From Saprospiraceae bacterium UBA2329 (GTDB taxonomy: Bacteria; Bacteroidota; Bacteroidia; Chitinophagales; Saprospiraceae), in NCBI GenBank assembly GCA_002344975.1, contig DDUV01000081.1, forward strand, positions 35,482-99,481: a stretch of DNA of 64,000 bases, in the 5' to 3' direction. Made by a program: the position numbers and the translations under genes. Below are positions 24,782 through 32,243 of the stretch, piece after piece. Each line of letters opens with the position of its first letter. The stretch's first letter is position 1. The notes below the pieces were generated by a model, which searched no databases, was not told the DNA's origin, and was given only the letters and a program-made list of their open reading frames with translations.

Positions 24782-26104
24782 TCACAACGTCACCGTAAAG
24801 CAAGCGCCCTTATCCTGTGCCGAGGCCACATGAATTTGCCCTTTGTGCAGGTGAACGATTTGGCGACACAAGCTCAGGCCGATGCCGCTGCCCTCTTCTT
24901 TGGTGGTAAAAAACGGCACAAAAATCTGGCTCAACACTTCGTCGGGGATGCCCGGCCCGTTGTCTGCCACAGAAATTTCTACCCGGCCGGCAGCGTCTTT
25001 GGTCACGGCCAGGGTGAGGCAGGGCGAACTTGTGTCTTGCATGGCCTGCAATGCGTTTTTCACCAAATTGATAAAAACCTGCTCCATCAGGGCCGGATCG
25101 AGCAGAACGGTAATTTCGTGCGCCGGAAAGTAGCGGCGCACTTCCATTTCAGATTCTTTCAGTTCTTTGGACAACAAAACCAGCACCCGTTCCAATATTT
25201 CAACAGGCTTGGACGGCTCGAACACCGGCTGCGGAATGCGCGTAAGTCGTCGGTAAGTCTCTGTAAAATGAAGCAATCCCTTGCTGCGCCGCCATACCGC
25301 TTCTATTGATTTCTCCAGCATATCGGCATCGTAGCCGGTTTCGGAGCGGATCATCTGATGGGCCGTTTCCGACAATGAAACAACCGGTGTGACGGAGTTG
25401 AGAATTTCGTGCGTGAGGATGCGGATGAGCTTCTGCCAGGCGTCCAATTCCTGGCCTTCCAGTTCGGTGTGGATGTTCTGAATGGCAAATAAATGCAGCA
25501 CTTCATCGCCGGTTTTAAGGATGGTTTTGCGCACGGCGAGTTGCAGCAATTGATTGTTGATAACCAATCGCACCAATTTTTTTTCACCGGGTTCTATACG
25601 TTCCAGCGCGTCGTGGAGTTCGCTGTTGAAATGCTGTACAGTGCTTTTGTCGCGGAAATAAGATTTGTGCAAAAGTTGTTGCAAGCTCCTGTTCATCAAT
25701 ACAGTACGCCCATTTTCATCAAAACAAATCAGACCGGTATCCACGTTTTCCACTATGGCATTGAGGTATTGAAACTGCGCCTCCTTTTGCTGCCGGATGC
25801 TGCGGAATTTGTCGGTGATGAGGTTGAAAGCCGAGGACAGTTCGCGCTCGGAAGGCTCTCCCTGCGTGGCGGAATAGCCCGCTTCGAAGTCTTCGTAGCG
25901 GATATTGAGCAAAAAATGGGCGAGCTTTTTATTGGTGGCAGCTATGAGGCTATACAAACTGACCAGCAAACCAGCCAGCACGGCCAGCAACACCAACAGC
26001 AAAGGCCAGTTATGCGAAATGTTCCAAACGCCGGCGCCTGCAAAAACGACGATTAGAATGCCGGCCAAATGCAGCAGAATATTGGTTTTGAATTTGCTCA
26101 ACAT
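24782..26104 (-). CDS. NtrY/NtrB-like sensor histidine kinase
   Basis: A 440-residue membrane sensor. Two hydrophobic segments near 9-28 and 33-55, a short linker, a PAS-like domain at about 110-215, then the kinase with the H-box RILTHEILNSVTP (phospho-acceptor His232), N-box NLVKNALQ near 345, DNGPGIP near 385 and GSGIGLSL near 410. The kinase type (HEILNS) is that of NtrY-like partners of sigma-54 activators. It starts 20 nt after the stop of the NtrC-like gene, so the pair forms one operon. With almost no periplasmic loop, it should sense a cytoplasmic or membrane signal. Confidence 0.9.
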   Translation of the reverse strand: MLSKFKTNILLHLAGILIVVFAGAGVWNISHNWPLLLVLLAVLAGLLVSLYSLIAATNKKLAHFLLNIRYEDFEAGYSATQGEPSERELSSAFNLITDKFRSIRQQKEAQFQYLNAIVENVDTGLICFDENGRTVLMNRSLQQLLHKSYFRDKSTVQHFNSELHDALERIEPGEKKLVRLVINNQLLQLAVRKTILKTGDEVLHLFAIQNIHTELEGQELDAWQKLIRILTHEILNSVTPVVSLSETAHQMIRSETGYDADMLEKSIEAVWRRSKGLLHFTETYRRLTRIPQPVFEPSKPVEILERVLVLLSKELKESEMEVRRYFPAHEITVLLDPALMEQVFINLVKNALQAMQDTSSPCLTLAVTKDAAGRVEISVADNGPGIPDEVLSQIFVPFFTTKEEGSGIGLSLCRQIVHLHKGQIHVASAQDKGACFTVTL

Positions 26105-26124
26105 ACTTTATTTTTTATCGCCCC

Positions 26125-27501
26125 TTATTCAGTGTGTTCGATCTGATGTTTTTCCATGCGGCGATACAGTGCGGCGCGCGTAAGCCCCAGTGCCTGCGCG
26201 GCTTTGGAGATATTGCCCCGGTATTTTTCCAATGCCTCTGTGATGAGCCGCTTTTCGTTGTCGTCCAAATTGAGCGTAGCGGCGGCCGGCCCGGACCCCG
26301 GCTGCGGAAACTGAAAATCGGAGGGCGAAATGGTCTCCTCATCACACAAAATGACGGCGCGCTCCAAGGTGTGTTGCAGTTCGCGCACATTGCCGGGCCA
26401 AGCGTAGCGGCGCAACAATTGCCGGGTTTCGGGCAAGATGCGGAGTACCTTTTTGCGATATTTTCGGGCATACAAGGCCAAAAAATGATCGGTCAGCAAG
26501 TCAATGTCCTCGCCGCGTTCCCGCAAGGGCGGAATGTGTAGTTCTACCGTGTTGATGCGGTACAGCAGGTCTTCGCGGAAGCGCCCTTGTGCAATCATAT
26601 CCCGCAGGGGCTGGTTGGTAGCGCAGATGATGCGGGTGTCTATTTGCAGGCTGCGGTCGCTGCCCACCGGCGTAACTTGTAGTGTTTGAAGGGCTTGCAA
26701 GAGTTTGGCTTGCGCTGCGGGCGACATATTTCCGATTTCGTCCAAAAACAAAGTGCCGCCCTGCGCCAACTGGAAGCGCCCGGCCCGGTCGGCCACCGCC
26801 CCGGTGAATGCGCCTTTTTTGTGGCCGAAAAGCTCGCTCTCGAACAGCGTTTCGGGGATGGCGCCCATGTCCACAGGCACAAAAACGGCCTCGGCACGCT
26901 GGGAACAACGATGCACAGCGCGTGCTATCACTTCTTTGCCCGCGCCGTTTTCGCCCAAAATGAGCACATTGGCGTCGGTGGCGGCTACTTTTTCTACTGT
27001 TTTCAGCAGGCGCTGCATCCCCTCCGAGCGGCCTATGACCTCGCTGAACGGACGGTCTAAAGCATGGCTGAGTTCGGATTGCACGGTTTGGGCCTGTGCC
27101 AGTTGCTGGTGAGATCGGGCCAGAGCAAAGCCGGCGTTGATGGTGGCCAACAGCTTTTCATTGCGCCAGGGTTTTTCTATAAAATCGGCGGCACCCGACT
27201 TGAGCGCTTCCACAGCAGTGGCCACATCGCTGTAAGCCGTTATCATAATCACCTGTTTTTCAGGACTTATCTCCTTGATTTTGCGCAGCCAGCTCAGCCC
27301 TTCGCTGCCGTCGGAGCGGCCTTTGCTGAAATTCATATCCAACAAAACGACATCAGGTTCGTACTGCCGCAGCAGGCGTGGCAGGTGATACGGATTGGAT
27401 TCTGTAAACACCGATTTGTAATGCGGCTTGAGCAACATGCTGAGCGTGAGCAGAATGTCCTCGTCGTCGTCAATGATAAGTATGGTGCCTTGTTTGTTCA
27501 T
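26125..27501 (-). CDS. NtrC-family sigma-54-dependent response regulator
   Basis: A 458-residue transcription activator: receiver domain with Asp55 as phosphorylation site and Lys110, AAA+ domain (about 150-385) with Walker A GENGAGKE at 183-190 and the sigma-54 contact loop GAFTGA at 230-235, and a C-terminal Fis-type helix-turn-helix (NISKAAQALGLTRAALYRRM). All features for opening sigma-54 promoters are intact. It is cotranscribed with the sensor kinase downstream. Targets are not evident in the window. A heptamer array separates it from the SAM hydrolase gene. Confidence 0.93.
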   Translation of the reverse strand: MNKQGTILIIDDDEDILLTLSMLLKPHYKSVFTESNPYHLPRLLRQYEPDVVLLDMNFSKGRSDGSEGLSWLRKIKEISPEKQVIMITAYSDVATAVEALKSGAADFIEKPWRNEKLLATINAGFALARSHQQLAQAQTVQSELSHALDRPFSEVIGRSEGMQRLLKTVEKVAATDANVLILGENGAGKEVIARAVHRCSQRAEAVFVPVDMGAIPETLFESELFGHKKGAFTGAVADRAGRFQLAQGGTLFLDEIGNMSPAAQAKLLQALQTLQVTPVGSDRSLQIDTRIICATNQPLRDMIAQGRFREDLLYRINTVELHIPPLRERGEDIDLLTDHFLALYARKYRKKVLRILPETRQLLRRYAWPGNVRELQHTLERAVILCDEETISPSDFQFPQPGSGPAAATLNLDDNEKRLITEALEKYRGNISKAAQALGLTRAALYRRMEKHQIEHTE

Positions 27502-27514
27502 TTTTTGTTTTTTG

Positions 27515-27588
27515 TTTCGGGTTCAAGGTTTCGGGTTCCGCGTTCCGGGTTGGAACCGCCCACTGCCTACTGCAAACCGAGAAACCGA
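27515..27588. repeat. Heptamer array between the NtrC-like and SAM hydrolase genes
   Basis: About ten consecutive 7-nt units in phase, such as TTTCGGG, TTCAAGG, TTCCGGG, then CGCCCAC and TGCCTAC. This is the reverse orientation of the CCTTGAA/CCCGAAA family at 24.6 and 32.1 kb. Confidence 0.65.
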
Positions 27589-28359
27589 CTACCCTTCAAA
27601 CAATACCTCCACCATATCCTCCTGTACCAGCCCAAGTAAGGAAGCTGCCTTGCCCATATACACAGCAATTTCGAGGTATCCCGACGCATTGAACAGGCAC
27701 AGCGGCTCGCCCACAGGTGCTTCGGCGTAGTGTTGGCTGAGTTGCGTAATCGGTTCGTGTCGTTTATAATGCAGGCTGAATGAGCGCCCTTGCCCAACGG
27801 CATCAAACAAACTGCGCGAGATATTGAGTACCACGTTTTCAAAATTATCCACATGAATAACGGTACCCCGGATGTGCGACGGGCCTGTAACCGGCTGAAA
27901 AGTAATGCGTTGTAAAATAGAACCGGCCGGTAGTCCCACTTTTTCCAAAGGCTGCCCACCGGCGATGTGCGCCACGGCAAAAGCATACAATTCCCGCAGC
28001 GAGAAGGCGTCGTTGTCTTCGTACTCAAGCCTGAAAGCCTGTTCCGGCGCCGGCGCCAGCACCAGCGAGAACACGCCATTGTCAGGGCCGATGAAATAAT
28101 GCCCCTGATGTGAAATGACTAAAAAATCGCGATGTGGGGCATAGTAATTGTTGACCCAAACCAAATGAATAGTTCCAGCCGGATAATGCTTCCAGACGTT
28201 GCTCAGTATAAAGGCCGCCTGCACAATATCGAAGTTTTGAACCTGATGCGTCACATCGGCGAGCAACAAAGGCGCGGCTTTTTGCAGGAGGCAACCTTTG
28301 AGTGCCGGGAGGGCGTAGTCTTGCTCTCCGAGGTCTGTTGTCAGTGTTACTATTTGCAT
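27589..28359 (-). CDS. SAM hydrolase (SAM hydroxide adenosyltransferase, DUF62)
   Basis: A 256-residue protein of the fluorinase/chlorinase-like DUF62 family; family members hydrolyse SAM to adenosine and methionine. The N-terminal LTTDLGEQDYA (Asp9) and the internal FIGPDNGVFSL match the SAM-binding and catalytic region, and HVDNFENVVLNIS marks the C-terminal beta-barrel domain. The halogenase-specific substitutions are not evident, so hydrolysis is the likely reaction; its physiological purpose is unclear. It lies upstream of the NtrC-like gene on the same strand. Confidence 0.87.
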   Translation of the reverse strand: MQIVTLTTDLGEQDYALPALKGCLLQKAAPLLLADVTHQVQNFDIVQAAFILSNVWKHYPAGTIHLVWVNNYYAPHRDFLVISHQGHYFIGPDNGVFSLVLAPAPEQAFRLEYEDNDAFSLRELYAFAVAHIAGGQPLEKVGLPAGSILQRITFQPVTGPSHIRGTVIHVDNFENVVLNISRSLFDAVGQGRSFSLHYKRHEPITQLSQHYAEAPVGEPLCLFNASGYLEIAVYMGKAASLLGLVQEDMVEVLFEG

Positions 28360-28453
28360 GAAAAGGCAACTGCTGTGATGAAGCGGTAAAATTAGAAAAG
28401 AATGTGGATAAATATTTCAGACAAAACGTAAGAGATGTTTGGAACGCTCGGCG

Positions 28454-28461
28454 TACCTTTG
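28454..28461 (+). promoter_or_regulatory. -7 element upstream of phoH
   Basis: Perfect TACCTTTG about 100 nt before the TTG start of phoH. No TTG at a standard -33 distance. Confidence 0.35.
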
Positions 28462-28563
28462 GTGGGAAAGATTTAAAAAGCCGGATGAACTTTTTTTGAC
28501 AGCCTCCGGTTGTGTGTCTGCTTCCAAAAAAAAGAACTTGGTTTCATTTAAACAACAAAACTT

Positions 28564-29604
28564 TTGAGCGAGATTATTCTGACAGTCGAAGGCGTGGACC
28601 CATTGGAACTCTACGGCGAAAACAATGCAAAACTGAATTTGCTGCGCAAGGCTTTCCCTGACATCACCATTACCTCCCGCGGCAGCAGCATCAAAATGGC
28701 GGGCGAGAAAAAATATACGCAGGGCGCCAAAGCCAAACTTGAAATGATGGTGCGTACTTTGCGAGAAACCAAAGAGTTGTCTATTCAGGCGGTTGAAGAT
28801 TTGCTCAACGGAGACAACCCCTTCGAGGTGCGCCTGATGAGCAATGGCCACGATAACCAAACCATCCTGCACGGCACCGAGGGGCGGCAGATAAAGGCCA
28901 AAACCCGCAACCAGAAAAAACTCATAGACGCCGCCGAACACAACGACATTGTTTTTGCAGTAGGTCCGGCCGGAACAGGCAAAACCTATACCGCCGTTGC
29001 ATTGGCCGTGCGCGCACTCAAAAATCGTTTGGTCAAAAAAATCATCCTTACTCGCCCGGCGGTCGAAGCGGGCGAGAGCCTCGGTTTTCTGCCCGGCGAT
29101 CTCAAAGAAAAAGTGGACCCCTACCTGCGCCCGCTTTACGACGCATTGGACGACATGATCCCTGCCGACAAATTGCAGCAGTTCATGACCAACCGCACCA
29201 TCGAGATTGCACCATTGGCTTTTATGCGTGGGCGCACGCTCGACAATGCCTTTATCATTTTGGATGAAGCGCAGAACTGTTCTACCCTGCAAATCAAGAT
29301 GTTCCTCACCCGATTGGGGCCTACCGCCAAGTGCATCGTCACCGGCGACTTATCGCAAATTGACCTGCCGTTTCACCAAAAATCGGGCCTCAAACGCGCC
29401 ATTGACCTGCTCAACGGTTTGGAAGGCATTTCTACCGTTTATTTAGATGCCGACGATGTGGTGCGCCACCGATTGGTGAAGGAAATCATCAAGGCATACC
29501 AGCGGTCGGACGAAGAGCTTCGCAGAAAAAGAGAAGAACAGGAGGCCGCCAAATCCATGCCTTCTCCCGATGCTCAAAGCGCCGATCATCAGGGCGATCA
29601 TTGA
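28564..29604 (+). CDS. PhoH-family ATPase
   Basis: A 346-residue cytoplasmic ATPase of the PhoH group, linked to RNA metabolism (YbeZ-like partners of YbeY). Walker A is GPAGTGKT at 134-141; Walker B and the following motif are FIILDEAQN near 231-239; and the GDLSQIDLP sensor block follows. The N-terminal domain (about 1-110) is present, the C-terminal tail is charged and low-complexity. The frame opens with TTG at 28564; the next Met (Met45) would cut off a conserved N-terminal part, so TTG is preferred. Confidence 0.88.
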   Translation: MSEIILTVEGVDPLELYGENNAKLNLLRKAFPDITITSRGSSIKMAGEKKYTQGAKAKLEMMVRTLRETKELSIQAVEDLLNGDNPFEVRLMSNGHDNQTILHGTEGRQIKAKTRNQKKLIDAAEHNDIVFAVGPAGTGKTYTAVALAVRALKNRLVKKIILTRPAVEAGESLGFLPGDLKEKVDPYLRPLYDALDDMIPADKLQQFMTNRTIEIAPLAFMRGRTLDNAFIILDEAQNCSTLQIKMFLTRLGPTAKCIVTGDLSQIDLPFHQKSGLKRAIDLLNGLEGISTVYLDADDVVRHRLVKEIIKAYQRSDEELRRKREEQEAAKSMPSPDAQSADHQGDH

Positions 29605-29631
29605 TCCATTTTTTTAATTAAACATACTTTT

Positions 29632-29850
29632 ATGGAATACAAAGTGACCATCAACCCTTACAAAGAAAAGGAATTTCTCCAGTTGCTCAGCGCCTGGGAA
29701 AGCCTCGGCGTGGTGACGCATTACGAAGTACTCAGCCCCGACCCGTGCAACGACCTGTTGCCGCAACACGAAACGGCCCTGCGCCGGCCGCGCAAAAAAG
29801 TGGATACCGCTTGGGAAGTAGCCGAGCCGTACAAAGATTTGCTGGACTGA
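29632..29850 (+). CDS. Small protein of unknown function
   Basis: A 72-residue acidic cytoplasmic protein starting MEYKVTINPYKEKEFLQLL. No family recognised; size and an N-terminal amphipathic segment recall antitoxins, but no toxin follows. It lies 27 nt after phoH and could be its last operon member. The frame continues, after a single TGA at 29848-29850, for another 59 sense codons to a TAG at 30028, so the present gene may be the 5' part of a longer original. Confidence 0.5.
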   Translation: MEYKVTINPYKEKEFLQLLSAWESLGVVTHYEVLSPDPCNDLLPQHETALRRPRKKVDTAWEVAEPYKDLLD

Positions 29851-30030
29851 TCTTTTATTTCAAAACAACAACCCCATTTTGGTTGTATCAGCATAGTAGT
29901 CAGGGCATTGTTCCGCTCTAAGGTATTGGATAAAAAATACGACACGGAACTCACTGCCCATGGCGTGACGGACATCCTGCGGTTGGCCATCGCGGTGGAG
30001 GGGAAAGAGGTCATCGTAGAAGAAGTATAG
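29851..30030 (+). pseudogene. Open continuation of the small gene after its TGA
   Basis: Directly in frame with the 72-residue protein, 59 sense codons follow the TGA before TAG at 30028-30030. The last 40 look protein-like (KVLDKKYDTELTAHGVTDIL, then AIAVEGKEVIVEEV). A TTG at 29908 could start an independent 40-residue peptide. Either this is the disabled 3' half of a longer gene or a separate tiny ORF; I cannot tell which. Confidence 0.3.
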
Positions 30031-30052
30031 CTACTCCCAGTGTGTTAAAATT

Positions 30053-30083
30053 TTGTATTTCTGAACAACCGGTTTTATCTTTG
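30053..30083 (+). promoter_or_regulatory. Promoter of the first DUF3857 gene
   Basis: TTG (30053-30055), 20-nt spacer, perfect TATCTTTG (30076-30083), 43 nt before the ATG at 30127. Confidence 0.65.
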
Positions 30084-30126
30084 TGCAACCGAGATCACCC
30101 CTCTGTACAAAAATAAACTCTTCTAA

Positions 30127-32070
30127 ATGATAGCTCTACCAATCCCGGCTTCCGTTTTCACATTTGCCTTATGCTGCCTTATGGCTCTTCCTGCCCGAAT
30201 TTCGGCGCAGGTCAATGTATTGCAACATGCCGCCCTTTTGATTCCGCAGGAAATGAAAGACAATGCGTATCAGGTGGTGAGATTGGAACATACCTCCTTC
30301 CAACTCAAAGACCCCAAAGAAGGCATTCTGAAGGTGCGAAAAATCGTCACGCTTCTCGATCAGCGCAATACAGAAGACGAACTTGTGCTGCTGTATGACA
30401 AACACACCAAAGTCAATTCACTGATTGTCAATGTTTACGATGCTTTGGGGCAGCACGTTCGCAAAATAAGTCTTCGAGACAAAGAGGTTGAAGACTTGGC
30501 TGCCATAGATGGCTTCTCTATTTACAACGATTCGCGCATCAAGCGGCTCAAAGTGGCGCACACTTCTTTTCCCTTCACCATAGATTATGAGTACGAAATG
30601 ACCCTGCGCGGTTTGCAATTGGCCGTTTTTCCCGATTGGGATATTCAGGGTTTTCATACCTCGGTAGAGCAAAGCCGGTTTGAGATGGAACTGCCGGCGA
30701 ATATTCAATTGTTGTACAAACCGCTCAATATCAACGTTGTTCCGCAAGAATCCAAAACGCCGCAAGGCAAAAAAACGATGGTTTGGGAAGCCCGCGACCT
30801 TCGGGCCATACCCCGCGAACCCTACGCGCCCGCACCTGCCTCGGTGCTTCCACGGGTCATCTATTCAAGTTCGCAGTTTCAGATAGACAGCTACGCAGGC
30901 AGTATGAGCGATTGGAAATCATTTGGTTCTTTTGTCAATAGCTTGTACCAGGGCCGCGACGCCTTGCCGGCAAATATCCAAGCCGAAGTGCAGCGCATTG
31001 TGGCGCAATCGCCCGACGACGTGGCCAAAATACACGCGCTCTATCGTTTTTTGCAACGCGATATGCGCTATGTCAGCGTTCAAACAGGTATTGGCGGCTG
31101 GCAGCCCTTCGACGCAATTTATGTGGCCGAAAACAAATATGGCGACTGCAAAGCCCTCAGCAATTATATGAAAGCGCTGCTTCGGGAGGCAGGTATAGAA
31201 GCTTGGCCGGTTTTGATTAAAAACGGGCCGTTGGATTATGATGTCACCCAAGACTTTGCCACCTCGCATTTCAACCACGTCATTTTGTATGTACCCGGCA
31301 AGGATATCTGGTTGGAATGTACCTCCTCCGACATGCCGCCCAACTACATCGGCGCCGATAACTCTGATCGCAATGTGCTGCTCATTACGCCACAAGGCGG
31401 AGTGTTGAAGCGCACGCCCATACAGGATGCCGAGATGAACCGGGAAGTCAATTCTGTTTTGGTGGAGGTGCGCCCCGACGGCAGTGCAGCGCTGCGGTAC
31501 AACAGCCGGGCCACGGGAGAACCGCATGAGGTGCTGCGCTACCTGCACCTGCACGTCTCGAAAGAAGAGCAGGGAAAATGGCTGCTGAAAAAAAATCCTT
31601 TGCCCACTTTGCAGATTACTCATTTTGAAACCTCAGCAGAAACAGACGCTCCGGCAGCCGGATTACAATATCAGGCAGAGTTGAAACAATTGGGCGCCCG
31701 CACCGGAAAGCGCTGGTTTGTACCCGTCAATCTGCTCAATGCCTTCAGCGAGGTGCCTCCTGCCGGCCCGGAACAGCGCCGCCTCCCCGTCGTGCTGACC
31801 CAACACAGCAGCGAAACAGATACCATCCGCTTTGTGCTGCCCGACAACTATACTTTGGAAAGTTATCCTCAGCAAACCATTGAAATTCAGAGCGATTTCG
31901 GCCATTACGCCTTGCGGTTCGAGGTTTCCGGCAATGAGGTAACTGCCATTCGCACACTTCGCCTCCAACCCGCACAGGCTGCCGCAGAACGATACCCGGA
32001 GTTCAGAAATTTTTTCAGAGACATAGCCAAAAACGATGGCCTGAAATTGGTGCTGAAACAGAAGGAGTAA
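30127..32070 (+). CDS. DUF3857 and transglutaminase-like protein, catalytic residues intact
   Basis: A 647-residue exported protein: signal peptide ending RISAQ, a DUF3857 beta domain (about 45-230), then a transglutaminase-like domain with the papain-type triad Cys341 (YGDCKALS), His384 (HFNHVILY) and Asp402 (LECTSSD). A C-terminal DUF3858-like beta domain completes it. Such proteins are widespread in Bacteroidota, presumably acting on periplasmic or surface proteins; substrates are unknown. A paralogue with a degenerate active site follows 173 nt downstream on the same strand. Confidence 0.85.
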   Translation: MIALPIPASVFTFALCCLMALPARISAQVNVLQHAALLIPQEMKDNAYQVVRLEHTSFQLKDPKEGILKVRKIVTLLDQRNTEDELVLLYDKHTKVNSLIVNVYDALGQHVRKISLRDKEVEDLAAIDGFSIYNDSRIKRLKVAHTSFPFTIDYEYEMTLRGLQLAVFPDWDIQGFHTSVEQSRFEMELPANIQLLYKPLNINVVPQESKTPQGKKTMVWEARDLRAIPREPYAPAPASVLPRVIYSSSQFQIDSYAGSMSDWKSFGSFVNSLYQGRDALPANIQAEVQRIVAQSPDDVAKIHALYRFLQRDMRYVSVQTGIGGWQPFDAIYVAENKYGDCKALSNYMKALLREAGIEAWPVLIKNGPLDYDVTQDFATSHFNHVILYVPGKDIWLECTSSDMPPNYIGADNSDRNVLLITPQGGVLKRTPIQDAEMNREVNSVLVEVRPDGSAALRYNSRATGEPHEVLRYLHLHVSKEEQGKWLLKKNPLPTLQITHFETSAETDAPAAGLQYQAELKQLGARTGKRWFVPVNLLNAFSEVPPAGPEQRRLPVVLTQHSSETDTIRFVLPDNYTLESYPQQTIEIQSDFGHYALRFEVSGNEVTAIRTLRLQPAQAAAERYPEFRNFFRDIAKNDGLKLVLKQKE

Positions 32071-32085
32071 ATCGGTATGCGGTTT

Positions 32086-32229
32086 TTAGGGGTGAGGGGT
32101 GAGTGTGTGAGGAGTGAATATGTGAGCAACCCGAAACCTTGAACCCGCCTTCGCCAAGGCTACGGCGGATGAAACCCGAAACCCGCCTTCGCCAAGGCTA
32201 CGGCGGATGAAACCCGAAACTTTGAATTT
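32086..32229. repeat. Heptamer array with a perfect 38-nt tandem repeat
   Basis: Starts with GGGGTGA-type 7-nt units, then CCTTGAA/CCCGAAA units. Inside, 32144-32181 and 32182-32219 are two identical 38-nt units, each containing a CGCC...GGCG hairpin-forming core (CGCCTTCGCCAAGG onward) and ending CCCGAAA. It occupies the whole gap between the two DUF3857 genes. Confidence 0.75.
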
Positions 32230-32243
32230 TAAAATACTCAACC

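Noticed and set aside
24549..24803. N-terminal extension of the class III aminotransferase
   Set aside because: The extension is translated heptamer repeat (GSKFRVPSRL-like repeats); family members start near MHLRQLF.
29848..29850. In-frame TGA considered as selenocysteine or programmed readthrough
   Set aside because: No SECIS-like structure or selenoprotein family; simple nonsense mutation or separate ORFs are more economical.
32144..32219. Two direct 38-nt repeats considered as a CRISPR remnant
   Set aside because: Units are contiguous without spacers and no cas genes are nearby.
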